Below, piece by piece: positions 17,172 through 24,652 of a stretch of DNA of 64,000 bases. The notes beneath the pieces were generated by a model that did not search any database, was not told the origin of the DNA, and saw only the letters and a program-made list of their open reading frames with translations. The stretch lies in assembly GCF_003057885.1 (NCBI RefSeq), contig NZ_QAGK01000004.1, positions 186,001 through 250,000 of the forward strand, read 5' to 3'. Positions within the stretch are counted from its first letter, which is position 1. Every line of letters begins with the position of its first letter. Source of the stretch: Oceaniglobus ichthyenteri (lineage in GTDB: Bacteria; Pseudomonadota; Alphaproteobacteria; Rhodobacterales; Rhodobacteraceae). A program made the translations under genes and the position numbers.

Positions 17172-17869
17172 GCAGGTTTGATCACAGGCTCCATGGGCAG
17201 ACAAGCGGTCGCTCTCCCGGAACAGGAAAGCAATCGCATTCCAAGCAGGGCCGCCCCATGCGTATGATGAGCGTGCAGCAGGCACTGGAATGGGCCTTCG
17301 GCAAAGAACAGGCGCAACTAGAGCTTCCGGAGCGCCCTGATCCCGATCTCGGGCAAGGCCACGGCTTTGGTCTCGAATACGTGCTGATGCAACGCGCAGC
17401 GCTGGGCTGCAAAGTGGACGGCGGACAGCACAAGATCGGCAGCTACACCCACGAGGATGCTGAGGTGATAGCTGCCACGGTTGCTGGCATGCCCGACCAC
17501 CTCGGCGGCAAGCGCATGGCCATTCGTGTGGCAGAGCTCGCGCGCGCTGGGCTGACCCCGGACTGGATGCCAGGCGCTGTGCCGCGTTGCGTTCCGGTCG
17601 ACATCAAACGTAACCGCCATGGTGATCGCGCTGTCAGCGTAGTTGTCGGCACCGAGCGCGTTCTAATCAAAGGGAAGTGGCGGACGATCGACGTTCGGGC
17701 CTGTCCGGTGACATGGCGGCCGTATCCGGAACAGATCGCGTCCGCTCGGCGCGGCTATGAGGATTGGTGGGCAGCGCTGGATTGGGTGCGCGATGGGCTG
17801 CTAGCAGGCGGGATGTTGCGGGAGGTTCAGGTGACTGAAAGGATGCCAAAAGACCTGCCTTGGGTATGA
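17168..17869 (+). CDS. Hypothetical phage-type protein
   Basis: A 233-residue protein starting at the ATG at 17168, which overlaps the upstream stop. No catalytic motif is obvious. It has a conserved-looking middle (GQGHGFGLEYVLMQRAALGC and HLGGKRMAIRVAELARAGLT) and a Trp-rich C-terminus. It is the last gene of the block that begins at 15267. A replication or late-regulation role is plausible by place only. Confidence 0.7.
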   Translation: MSRFDHRLHGQTSGRSPGTGKQSHSKQGRPMRMMSVQQALEWAFGKEQAQLELPERPDPDLGQGHGFGLEYVLMQRAALGCKVDGGQHKIGSYTHEDAEVIAATVAGMPDHLGGKRMAIRVAELARAGLTPDWMPGAVPRCVPVDIKRNRHGDRAVSVVVGTERVLIKGKWRTIDVRACPVTWRPYPEQIASARRGYEDWWAALDWVRDGLLAGGMLREVQVTERMPKDLPWV

Positions 17870-17929
17870 TACCGATCAGGAATGTTAGCTGACAGCTGAT
17901 TGCGCGTAATTGACTTCGAACGATGAGGT

Positions 17930-17952
17930 GTATAAACATGACGTATAAACAT
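17930..17952. promoter_or_regulatory. Direct-repeat operator upstream of the AbrB/Doc toxin-antitoxin pair
   Basis: GTATAAACAT occurs at 17930-17939 and again at 17943-17952, a 13-base period, immediately before the antitoxin gene. Paired repeats at such positions are usual binding sites for autoregulating antitoxin complexes. Confidence 0.55.
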
Positions 17953-17986
17953 CCCAATGAAACAACACACACGAAATGAGAGCGTC

Positions 17987-18232
17987 ATGGTTACCACGAC
18001 CAACAAGATCAAGAAGATCGGAAACGGCCATTTCATACCGCTGTCCAGCGTGACGATGGATGCATTGCAACTTCGAGCAGGGCAACAAGTCACGCTCTCT
18101 ACAGATCACGGCACTTTGGTCGTGCGCACGGTCGACGATGATTACGCCAAAACGCGCGAAGCTGCTTCGAAAGTAACCCAAAGGTACAGGCGCACCCTCA
18201 TCAAGCTTGGTCGTGAAGGCGAAGTTGCGTGA
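17987..18232 (+). CDS. AbrB/MazE-type antitoxin
   Basis: An 81-residue swapped-hairpin (AbrB/MazE) DNA-binding protein: NKIKKIGNGHFIPLSSVTMD then LQLRAGQQVTLSTDHGTLVV matches the N-terminal MazE fold. The C-terminal tail is basic and helical, presumably covering the toxin. The ATG at 17987 has a GAGAG sequence upstream; ATG 17957 would add 10 residues but abuts the operator repeats. It overlaps the Doc gene by 3 bases. An AbrB-fold antitoxin paired with a Doc toxin, rather than Phd, is a less common arrangement. Confidence 0.82.
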   Translation: MVTTTNKIKKIGNGHFIPLSSVTMDALQLRAGQQVTLSTDHGTLVVRTVDDDYAKTREAASKVTQRYRRTLIKLGREGEVA

Positions 18233-18636
18233 TAGCTGAAAGCAACGGGTACAGCTGGCCAAACGCCGACGCGATCCTCGATGAAACCTCAGCTTTTATG
18301 GAATCGATGGGGCATCGCATGGTCTTGAATGACCGCGACGCCTTCGAAGCGGGACTTGAAAGGGCGAAATCAGCAGCGGAATACCAACCAGAGGCAAACG
18401 TAGCACACTTAGCGGCGTTGATGTTCGATGGTATCGCTACGCGGCATGCACTCATGGATGGGAATAAACGTGCTGGCGCGATTGCCGCGCTCACATTTAT
18501 CGGAATGAATGGTTTATTTCTCGACGTTTCAGAAAACGAGCTGGAAGCTAAGTTGCGAGCGCGTGTCGCTGATCAGTTAAGCGTTGGCGATTTGGCAGCC
18601 TACTTCCACGTCAACACTTACCCTGATGTTGAGTGA
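18229..18636 (+). CDS. doc: Doc-family toxin (Fic fold)
   Basis: A 135-residue death-on-curing protein starting at GTG overlapping the antitoxin stop (GTGA). The Fic/Doc active-site motif reads HALMDGNKRAG, with a Leu where HxFx(D/E)GNKR has Phe. Doc toxins phosphorylate elongation factor Tu and stop translation. The length and the late SVGDLAAYFHVN helix fit Doc rather than the larger Fic proteins. All catalytic residues (His, Asp, Asn, Lys, Arg) are present, so it is probably functional. Confidence 0.88.
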   Translation: MIAESNGYSWPNADAILDETSAFMESMGHRMVLNDRDAFEAGLERAKSAAEYQPEANVAHLAALMFDGIATRHALMDGNKRAGAIAALTFIGMNGLFLDVSENELEAKLRARVADQLSVGDLAAYFHVNTYPDVE

Positions 18637-18730
18637 CCACAGCAACATTCTGCCGCGCAAAGCTAATCTCCGCTGCGAATATGGACTCATCGACTGCATC
18701 CAGCACGTTGCACATTGACTATCTCACAGC

Positions 18731-18759
18731 TTGACCTGTACAGAATATTGTGCATAAAT
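18731..18759 (+). promoter_or_regulatory. Promoter and YefM-type operator of the yefM-yoeB pair
   Basis: TTGACC (18731-18736) and ATAAAT (18754-18759) are spaced 17 bases like a sigma-70 promoter. Between and overlapping them, TGTACA (18737-18742), six bases, and TGTGCA (18749-18754) match the TGTACA-type hexamer pair known from the yefM operator. Antitoxin binding would hide the promoter. Confidence 0.65.
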
Positions 18760-18782
18760 GGGCGGCTAACTAGGAGCTAAAT

Positions 18783-19034
18783 ATGGATGTCATGACTTAT
18801 ACTGATGCGCGCGCTTCGTTTAAAGACGTAATGGACCGTGTAATCCACGACCACGTCGAGGTTGTGGTGACGCGCAAAAACCGCGAGGCGATTGTGATGA
18901 TATCGCTTGATGAGTACAACTCCATTCAAGAAACACTACACCTTCAGAAAAGCCCCAAGAACGTACAACGCCTGCATTCGTCGATCGCCCAGCTCACTGC
19001 TGGCCAAGGCAGAGAACGTGAAATCGATCTTTGA
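18783..19034 (+). CDS. yefM: YefM/Phd-family antitoxin
   Basis: An 83-residue Phd/YefM antitoxin: MTYTDARASFKDVMDRVIHD, then VVVTRKNREAIVMISLDEY, the canonical DNA-binding fold, followed by a C-terminal toxin-binding tail. It neutralises the YoeB toxin encoded next and represses their promoter. Its stop overlaps the yoeB start by 4 bases. A GGAGC ribosome-binding site precedes the ATG. Confidence 0.93.
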   Translation: MDVMTYTDARASFKDVMDRVIHDHVEVVVTRKNREAIVMISLDEYNSIQETLHLQKSPKNVQRLHSSIAQLTAGQGREREIDL

Positions 19035-19300
19035 AACTCGTGTTTTCAGATAACGCATGGGAAGACTATCTCTGGTGGCAGTCTTCAGGCAACGAGAAGG
19101 GCCTGGCTCGTCTCAACGAACTCATCAAGACGGCTCGGAGGATGCCTTTTAGCGGGATCGGAAAACCTGAACCTCTCAAAGGCGATCTCAGTGGATGGTG
19201 GTCGCGACGGATTACGGATGAACACCGTTTCGTATACCGTGTTAGCGGTAAAGGAGAAGCTCAGAGTCTGGAAATCGCCCAGCTTAGGTATCATTACTGA
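19031..19300 (+). CDS. yoeB: YoeB-family ribosome-dependent mRNA interferase
   Basis: An 89-residue RelE-superfamily toxin with the YoeB pattern: MKLVFSDNAWEDYLWWQ, then PFSGIGKPEPLKGDLSGWWS, RRITDEHRFVYRV and a terminal QLRYHY carrying the catalytic His-Tyr pair. YoeB cleaves mRNA in the ribosomal A site. The start is TTG at 19031, coupled to yefM (TTGA). Full-length with all expected residues. Confidence 0.93.
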   Translation: MKLVFSDNAWEDYLWWQSSGNEKGLARLNELIKTARRMPFSGIGKPEPLKGDLSGWWSRRITDEHRFVYRVSGKGEAQSLEIAQLRYHY

Positions 19301-19384
19301 TCATGGACTCCGTTAGTTTTGGACGGGCTTAAACCAGTAAAGGAAGAGGACGCGCAGAGGTCTAAGTAAATCAGGAAGAAACAC

Positions 19385-19774
19385 ATGGAACTCCGTGCCA
19401 TTCGAACCAATGAAGATCTGGATTGGGCGCTTGCAGACATCGAGCAATACTTCGATGCTCCGCCCGCACCCGGGACAGCAGAGGCCGACCGCTTCGATAT
19501 TCTGACCGACCTCATCGAAGCCTATGAAAACCGCGAATACCCAATCGAAGCGCTTGATCCTATCGAGACGTTGAAAGTGTTCATGGACATCAAGAAGAAG
19601 AAGCAGAGCGATCTGGCAGAGCTGGTTGGCGGCAAACCCCGGGCGTCTGAAATCATGAACCGCAAGCGCCCGCTGACACTGCGAATGATCCAAAAGATCA
19701 ACAGCAGCTGGAAAATCCCGGCAGCGTCTTTGATCGTGCCCTATCACCTCGAAGCCAACAGCGAGGGGGCCTGA
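19385..19774 (+). CDS. higA: HigA-like XRE antitoxin (no toxin partner seen)
   Basis: A 129-residue protein with an N-terminal acidic region and a C-terminal HTH (KKKQSDLAELVGGKPRASEI, then KRPLTLRMIQKINSSW) typical of HigA antitoxins. HigB normally precedes HigA in this subfamily, but only 84 bases lie between yoeB and this gene and they encode no HigB. A GGAAG ribosome-binding site precedes the ATG. It may be an orphan antitoxin or a repressor of other element genes. Confidence 0.82.
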   Translation: MELRAIRTNEDLDWALADIEQYFDAPPAPGTAEADRFDILTDLIEAYENREYPIEALDPIETLKVFMDIKKKKQSDLAELVGGKPRASEIMNRKRPLTLRMIQKINSSWKIPAASLIVPYHLEANSEGA

Positions 19775-20250
19775 CCCCCCTCCCATGGTTCCTCCCCGGC
19801 GCTATTCGTATACGGGGGGGCTTAGCGCGCCATTTCGCTAGCGCGTGGCTTTTTCACCGGGGAATCCACTTGGAAGCCACCTTGGCCAGCAGCGGGATTA
19901 AAATGATTAGATTACAGATGTTTGGGAGTATAAAGCTGGCTCTCAAGCTGGATTCTTGAGTGGTTTAGTCAAGAATCCAGCTTGGCCAAAATCCAACCAG
20001 TTTGGCCAGCTTGGGAAGCCACCCCAGTGGCAGCACGTTTTAGGCTTTGCAGAACCCGCTGATTCAAAACAAAAATCAGATTGACTTTTCTAGCCCCCTT
20101 GACGTACCCCTTGATCATCGAAGAGTTGCGCCCGGAGGATATACCTCGCGGGCGTTTTTGTTTTCCCCACATCGCGGATCCGATTGTGTTGCTGGCTATG
20201 TTGCCCGCGCGCATCGGAATGTCCGCTCTGCCTCAAACGAGAACCGCCCC
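19775..20250. other. Non-coding region with iteron-like repeats and a perfect hairpin; candidate origin
   Basis: No gene is supported here. AAGCTGG occurs at 19933-19939 and 19945-19951 and its complement CCAGCTT at 19977-19983 and 20006-20012. TTGGCCA occurs at 19882, 19982 and 20002, and CTTGGAAGCCACC (19869-19881) recurs with one extra G at 20010-20023. A 16-bp perfect stem with a 9-base loop spans 19944-19984. Clustered iterons in direct and inverted orientation suggest a replication origin or protein-binding array; a structured RNA is the alternative. Confidence 0.5.
19944..19984. repeat. Perfect 16-bp inverted repeat
   Basis: CAAGCTGGATTCTTGA (19944-19959) faces TCAAGAATCCAGCTTG (19969-19984) around the loop GTGGTTTAG. 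No T-run follows on either strand, so an intrinsic terminator is unlikely. Confidence 0.85.
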
Positions 20251-21513
20251 ATGGACCTTGTCTTCGCGCCAAGCGAGATCGAGACGTGGCCGATTGATCG
20301 GCTGCGGCCCTACGCCCACAACGCCAAAATCCACGGCGACGATCAGGTGGCCAAGATCGCCGCAAGCATGGCGAAGTTCGGCTGGACCGTACCCTGCATG
20401 GTGGCTGACGATGGTGAGTTGATTGCGGGCCACGGCCGGATACTAGCTGCCACGATGCTGGGGCTGACAGACGTGCCGGTGATCCGGCTTGGGCATCTTG
20501 ACGAAGCGGAACGCCGCGCCTACCGCATCGCCGACAACAAATTAACCGAGATGGGGGAATGGGACGAGGCCATCCTGCGCGACGAGATTGCAGGGCTGCT
20601 GGCTGAGGATTTCGACCTGTCGCTGCTCGGGATTACTGACGAAGATCTGGATGCGCTGCTGCGCGATCCAGATGCGCTGGGCGGCGACGGGCCAGTTGAG
20701 GGCGAAGACGACATTCCCGAACCACCGGTCACGCCGGTATCGGTGGCGGGCGATCTGTGGAAGCTCGGGTCGCACCGCTTGATCTGCGGCGACAGCACCG
20801 CAGCCGATGTGGTTGGGAGGCTATTGGGTGATGTGCAACCGCTGCTGATGGTCACCGATCCGCCCTATGGCGTGGAATACGATCCCGGATGGCGCAACCA
20901 GGCGGGTGCAGCCAAGACCAAGCGCACTGGCAAGGTGCTGAATGATGACCGCGCCGACTGGCGCGAGGCATGGGCGCTGTTCCCTGGTGAAGTCGCCTAT
21001 GTTTGGCACGGTGCACTACATGCGGGAGAGGTGGCCGAGAGCTTGCTGGCGTCGGGCTTCAACATCCGGTCTCAAATCATCTGGGCCAAGGACCGGCTGG
21101 TGCTGAGTCGGGGCGATTATCATTGGCAGCATGAACCTTGCTGGTATGCGGTGAAGAAGACCGGCAAGGGCCACTGGGCGGGCGATCGCAAACAGACGAC
21201 GCTCTGGCAGATCCCAAACAAGGATCAGGATGCGGACACGGTGCACGGCACCCAAAAGCCGGTGGAATGCATGCGTCGACCGATCCTGAACAACTCAAGC
21301 CCCGGTCAGGCCGTGTTTGAACCCTTCATGGGGTCCGGCACCACGCTGATCGCCGCCGAGACCACCGGGCGGGTGTGTTACGGGATCGAGTTGAACCCGG
21401 CATATGTCGATGTGGCCATCGAGCGCTGGCAGGCCTTTACCGGCAAAGAGGCTGTTTTGTCAGAAAGTGGAGAGACCTTCAGGGCACTCAAGTCGCAACG
21501 GCTGACCGCGTGA
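20251..21513 (+). CDS. ParB-like domain fused to a DNA methyltransferase (phage type)
   Basis: A 420-residue two-domain protein. The N-terminal ParB/Srx-like domain (about 1-115) shows WPIDRLRPYAHNAKIHGDDQ and AGHGRILAATMLG. The C-terminal N6-adenine/N4-cytosine methyltransferase domain has motif IV DPPYGVEYD and the AdoMet-binding FEPFMGSGTTLIAAE, in the order IV before I (beta-class type). It is common in phages and islands, where it may protect DNA from restriction. The start is placed at 20251 because the upstream open frame (to 20047) lacks domain features. No partner endonuclease is nearby. Confidence 0.9.
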   Translation: MDLVFAPSEIETWPIDRLRPYAHNAKIHGDDQVAKIAASMAKFGWTVPCMVADDGELIAGHGRILAATMLGLTDVPVIRLGHLDEAERRAYRIADNKLTEMGEWDEAILRDEIAGLLAEDFDLSLLGITDEDLDALLRDPDALGGDGPVEGEDDIPEPPVTPVSVAGDLWKLGSHRLICGDSTAADVVGRLLGDVQPLLMVTDPPYGVEYDPGWRNQAGAAKTKRTGKVLNDDRADWREAWALFPGEVAYVWHGALHAGEVAESLLASGFNIRSQIIWAKDRLVLSRGDYHWQHEPCWYAVKKTGKGHWAGDRKQTTLWQIPNKDQDADTVHGTQKPVECMRRPILNNSSPGQAVFEPFMGSGTTLIAAETTGRVCYGIELNPAYVDVAIERWQAFTGKEAVLSESGETFRALKSQRLTA

Positions 21514-21719
21514 TGCAGTCCCGCCGTATGTCATTGATCGAGGCCATCACCAATGTCGCGCTTGGGTATGTGTTGGCTGTGTTCACGCAGATCATCGTGT
21601 TCCCGTGGTTCGGCTTGCACACGAACCTTGGTGACAACCTGGCGCTGGGCACGGTTTTCGTGGGGATATCCCTGCTGCGCAGCTACGCGCTGCGTAGGTT
21701 GTTCGCTCGCTTGAGGTAA
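21513..21719 (+). CDS. Small two-helix membrane protein
   Basis: A 68-residue protein, start overlapping the methyltransferase stop (TGATG). It has two hydrophobic segments, ITNVALGYVLAVFTQIIVF and NLALGTVFVGISLL, and ends in RRLFARLR. The pattern matches a small membrane protein family often found beside phage methyltransferase genes. Function unknown. Confidence 0.75.
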   Translation: MQSRRMSLIEAITNVALGYVLAVFTQIIVFPWFGLHTNLGDNLALGTVFVGISLLRSYALRRLFARLR

Positions 21720-21728
21720 TGGCTGGGG

Positions 21729-22310
21729 TCAGGCCACATCAATTTTATACACGGTGCCCCGTTGATCAACCTTCTCGGAGATGATCGCCAGTCCAAGCTT
21801 CTTTTTCAACCCGCCCGAGATCATGCCTCTGGCGGAATGTGCAGCCCAGCCGGTCACCTCAACGATTTCGCTTATGGATGCGCCCTCTGGCCGCTGAATG
21901 AGCGCGATGATCTCCGCCTGCTTGGTGCCAGCGCGGATGGCAACAGACTTGGGCGTGGCAAAATTAGTTGGTGCAGCAGACGCGTCTTTCGGCTTCGGGG
22001 CCAGTTCTAGCTTCGCCTTGCGCAAATTGATCGTCGTGCTCGTCGCCACCGGCTCGATGCCGATCGTCGCAAGCCCGGCCTCTGTCGCAATTAGCGTAGT
22101 GCCGTGACCATCGCCGGTTTCGCGCCAAAGCGGCTCGCCGCGCCGAAGGTTGGCCTCGACCTCCTCGAGCCAGCCGCGTGTGATCATCGCGGTCACCGCC
22201 TTTTGTGCGGCCGCCCCATGCAACCCCTTGGGCAGCGGCATGGCCAGATTGTCAGGGCGCGCGGCCGCGCGGCTGAGGATGATGGTCTGGGTATCGGTGA
22301 GTTTAGGCAT
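21729..22310 (-). CDS. DUF3489-type protein with C-terminal winged-helix region
   Basis: A 193-residue protein starting MPKLTDTQTIILSRAAARPD, with a C-terminal region TKQAEIIALIQRPEGASISE, VTGWAAHSARGMISGGLKKK typical of DUF3489. The C-terminal part reads as a winged helix and suggests DNA binding. The ATG at 22310 has GGAGG upstream; the much longer open frame to 23042 is an antisense extension. The gene is the last of the minus-strand set that starts at 23570. Confidence 0.85.
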   Translation of the reverse strand: MPKLTDTQTIILSRAAARPDNLAMPLPKGLHGAAAQKAVTAMITRGWLEEVEANLRRGEPLWRETGDGHGTTLIATEAGLATIGIEPVATSTTINLRKAKLELAPKPKDASAAPTNFATPKSVAIRAGTKQAEIIALIQRPEGASISEIVEVTGWAAHSARGMISGGLKKKLGLAIISEKVDQRGTVYKIDVA

Positions 22311-22354
22311 CTGGGCCTCCTGTCGTGATGGGGATGTCGGGGTTGGGGTCTGGG

Positions 22355-22807
22355 TCAGTCGGTCTCGACCATCGCGGCGGCGACTGCGAAGTGCTGCACC
22401 CAACCCGTCAGGTAGGGCAGCCCAGCGGGGATCCCGTCGCAGCGCTCGGTTTTGCGGCTGATACGCCAGTCCTGCCAGCGGCGGATCGCGGATGCGATCG
22501 CAGTCTCGGTATCGATGTTGCAGCCCGTCATGTTGCCGACAACATCGTCGGCGAAGTGGCGACCCATGCGGCTGTCGAGGAAATCGCGGATGCCGATCAT
22601 CTCGTCCTCGCTGTCGGCACCGATGGCAGCAGCGATCAGGCGCGAGGCAAGCGTCCAGACGTCCGCGCTGCGGCGGTCGCGATGCGGGCAAACAGTCAGG
22701 GTCCGGAAGAACCCGTAGTCCTCGTTGCGGCTGGGCAGAATGGGGTGCGTTGTCATGGTGGTGGCTCCGTGGCCTTCGGACAGGCAGTTCAGGGAGGGAT
22801 TGGTCAT
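22355..22807 (-). CDS. Hypothetical island protein
   Basis: A 150-residue protein with the stretch NEDYGFFRTLTVCPHRDRRS and an acidic middle (AAAIGADSEDEMIGIRDFLD). I do not recognise a domain. The ATG at 22807 follows AAGGAG with a 7-base spacer and overlaps the upstream stop (ATGA). It belongs to a run of small accessory genes shared among alphaproteobacterial plasmids and islands. Confidence 0.72.
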   Translation of the reverse strand: MTNPSLNCLSEGHGATTMTTHPILPSRNEDYGFFRTLTVCPHRDRRSADVWTLASRLIAAAIGADSEDEMIGIRDFLDSRMGRHFADDVVGNMTGCNIDTETAIASAIRRWQDWRISRKTERCDGIPAGLPYLTGWVQHFAVAAAMVETD

Positions 22808-23109
22808 TGGGCCGCTCCTTCGGGGGCGTGGGCTTCGGGATCGAGTTCAATCCATCCCCCGTCCCGCCAGACGTAGAGGTGGCAGAGCTGGCAGGTCGGG
22901 CGCGGCAGGATCGGCGGCTCGCGGGGCGGATCAAAACAGTCCAGCGCGTCCGCGCGGACCTGCCGGATTTCTTTTGCCGCGAGGATGTCCTCGGGCGTCC
23001 ACGGCGCCAGCGCGGGAAGCATGTGCAAGGGGTAGCCGTCAAAGTGGCAATAAATGTGAGCCCATTGATCCGGTCCGATCTCGATGGCGATCTGCGCGCG
23101 CGTGCTCAT
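22804..23109 (-). CDS. Hypothetical island protein
   Basis: A 101-residue protein starting MSTRAQIAIEIGPDQWAHIY, with a Trp-rich C-terminus (CQLCHLYVWRDGGWIELDPE). The ATG at 23109 has an AAGGAG site. No function is recognised. Stop and start overlap with the following gene indicate co-translation. Confidence 0.72.
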   Translation of the reverse strand: MSTRAQIAIEIGPDQWAHIYCHFDGYPLHMLPALAPWTPEDILAAKEIRQVRADALDCFDPPREPPILPRPTCQLCHLYVWRDGGWIELDPEAHAPEGAAQ

Positions 23110-23141
23110 GACTGTCTCCTTGTTGCGGGGTTGGTGCGGGC

Positions 23142-23354
23142 TCAAATGAACCCGTGCTGTTTCAGGAGGAGGACGACATCGGCCAGCTCGATCGTCAGGC
23201 AGTCGATCCCGATCCGGCCCGCCATCTCGAAAACCTCAGCGTTCAGGCTGATGTCGTTTAAGTGGCCCTGCAGCGCGGGCACGGTCATGACCTGGGTGAA
23301 GCGGCTGCGGTCGATAAAGATACGTGTCGTATCGGAAGTGGTGGCGATGGCCAT
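23142..23354 (-). CDS. Small hypothetical protein
   Basis: A 70-residue protein (MAIATTSDTTRIFIDRSRFT...) with an AAAGGAC site before the ATG. It has a mixed alpha-beta appearance and no recognised motif. It lies 32 bases upstream of the next gene in the same direction. Confidence 0.65.
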   Translation of the reverse strand: MAIATTSDTTRIFIDRSRFTQVMTVPALQGHLNDISLNAEVFEMAGRIGIDCLTIELADVVLLLKQHGFI

Positions 23355-23387
23355 GTGCGTGTCCTTTCAGGAGTGGGGTGTGGGGGT

Positions 23388-23570
23388 TTAAGCGGCGCGG
23401 CGTCCGGCCTCGAAAGCCTCCTTGAGCGCCGCGCGGATGGACCAGACAGCGACATCGTGGAAGTCGAGGCGATCGCGGTTGCGGGTTTCCAGCGTCTCGA
23501 TGCTGTGGAAATGCTTCGCTGCGATCTCCAGCAGCAGGGCTTCGCTGGGGGCTTTGGTCTTGGTGGTCAT
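23388..23570 (-). CDS. DUF6900-type small protein
   Basis: A 60-residue protein: ALLLEIAAKHFHSIETLETR, then DRLDFHDVAVWSIRAALKEA and FEAGRRAA, matching the small DUF6900 family seen on plasmids and islands. The ATG at 23570 has a GGAG site. It is the first gene of the minus-strand accessory set. Function unknown. Confidence 0.78.
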   Translation of the reverse strand: MTTKTKAPSEALLLEIAAKHFHSIETLETRNRDRLDFHDVAVWSIRAALKEAFEAGRRAA

Positions 23571-23643
23571 GGCGTCGTCTCCGGGGCTGGGTTGCATCGT
23601 TTTCCTGCACCCAGAGTCGCTCTATGTGGGAGTGTAATCAACT

Positions 23644-23660
23644 GAATAAGATATTTATTC
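23644..23660. promoter_or_regulatory. Inverted repeat in a divergent promoter region
   Basis: GAATAA (23644-23649) and TTATTC (23655-23660) form a short palindrome with a 5-base spacer between the divergent DUF6900 gene and the Nu1-like remnant. It shares the TTATTC core with the operator-like motifs at 12691 and 15181, though the rest differs. Confidence 0.35.
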
Positions 23661-23698
23661 TCATTTAGTTCCAATATGTTGAGGATATTCACAGCGCC

Positions 23699-23975
23699 AT
23701 GGAAGGACTGTCTGAACGCGCCTATGCCGCCCATTCCGGCCTTTCGCGCGGGGCCGTGCAAAAGGCGCGCAAAACCGGGCGGTTAGTGCTGTTTTCAGAT
23801 GGGTCGATCAACGCTGCCGCGTCGGATGCGCGACGAGGGGCCATGACGGATCCCGATCAGCAGATGCGGTCGCGAGGCGGGTCAAGCCCGGGCGAAAGTG
23901 CCGTCTCCGGCTCCGGCGACAGTACGTCCTATCTGAAGGCCCGCACCGCACTGACAGTCTATCAGGCGCAGGAAG
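23699..23975 (+). pseudogene. Nu1-like terminase small subunit, N-terminal remnant
   Basis: The first 90 or so residues read as the HTH end of a phage terminase small subunit of the Nu1 type: SERAYAAHSGLSRGAVQKAR, TGRLVLFSDGSINAAASDAR, then the linker KARTALTVYQAQ. After about 23975 the frame changes character and runs to 24292 through DNA that codes for a lysis gene in another frame. The gene is therefore truncated by a deletion that removed the rest of terminase and, presumably, the head and tail genes. Confidence 0.75.
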
Positions 23976-23982
23976 CCGGACA

Positions 23983-24192
23983 TTGCGTGGAACTGGCGCA
24001 GCCGGGGTTGCCACGCTTGGTGCCGCCGGGGTCGAAGTTGCGCAAGAGGCGCTGGCGGAAGCGCAGGGGGCGATCCTGCCCTTGGTGCCGCATCTCGACA
24101 CCCTCCGCTGGGTGTTCATTGCGCTGGCGCTGGCGGGGATCGCTGTTGCGATCTGGGCGCGAATTGATGACTGGAAGCGGGGGACGCGGTGA
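23983..24192 (+). pseudogene. Endolysin C-terminal remnant with membrane segment
   Basis: A 69-residue in-frame piece with the sequence PLVPHLDTLRWVFIALALAG and a basic end (DDWKRGTR), like the C-terminus of holin-associated muramidases of alphaproteobacterial prophages. No catalytic domain precedes it; upstream DNA belongs to the terminase remnant. It overlaps the i-spanin-like gene in a TGATG junction. Confidence 0.6.
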
Positions 24193-24449
24193 TGTGGAGC
24201 ACAATTCTCGCTGGGTTCATCGTCCGGCCTTGGGCGCGCTGGGCAGCCGGGGTGGTCCTTGCCGCCCTCACCGTTGCGCTCTTCATTCTTAACCTTCGTC
24301 GGGCCGGTGAGCGCGCTGGGCGTGCCGCTGGGCGACTGGCAACATTGGAGCGCGACAATGTCGTACAACGCCAGATGCTGGACGAAGCCAGCCGCCGTCC
24401 TCGCAACCGCAATGATCTCATTGACAGGCTGCGCGACGGGGAGTTCTGA
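24192..24449 (+). CDS. Rz-like inner-membrane spanin
   Basis: An 85-residue protein with an N-terminal membrane segment (WAAGVVLAALTVALFILNLR) followed by a charged helical tail (AGRLATLERDNVVQRQML), the topology of phage i-spanins. A lipoprotein gene embedded in another frame (24358-24609) supports the call. It follows an endolysin remnant, the usual order of lysis genes. Confidence 0.72.
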   Translation: MWSTILAGFIVRPWARWAAGVVLAALTVALFILNLRRAGERAGRAAGRLATLERDNVVQRQMLDEASRRPRNRNDLIDRLRDGEF

Positions 24450-24609
24450 GCATCTGTCAACTTCTGTCTGTCCGCCGGTATTGGCGTACACTCTGGAAGA
24501 GCAGCGCCGTGTGGCTGATGAGGTCGACGCCCTGCCCGAAGGCAGTGTCATCGTCGGCTGGCTCGCGGATTATATGGTGCTGCGGGGGCAACTGCGCGTG
24601 TGCCAGTAA
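24358..24609 (+). CDS. Rz1-like outer-membrane lipoprotein spanin, embedded
   Basis: An 83-residue protein beginning MSYNARCWTKPAAVLATAMI with a lipobox LTGC, so about 59 residues remain after processing. The start lies inside the Rz-like gene in a different frame and the end extends 160 bases beyond it, the embedded/overlapping Rz-Rz1 architecture. Mature residues include VCPPVLAYTLEEQRRVADEV. It would pair with the i-spanin to fuse membranes in host lysis. Confidence 0.72.
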   Translation: MSYNARCWTKPAAVLATAMISLTGCATGSSEHLSTSVCPPVLAYTLEEQRRVADEVDALPEGSVIVGWLADYMVLRGQLRVCQ

Positions 24610-24652
24610 GATGTACATGCTTTGTACTGGGGCGTCACCGTCAAATCACAGA

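Noticed and set aside
22311-23042. Very long frame extending the DUF3489 protein to 437 residues
   Set aside because: The extra 240 residues run antisense or out of frame to small genes with proper ribosome-binding sites; GGAGG stands right before ATG 22310.
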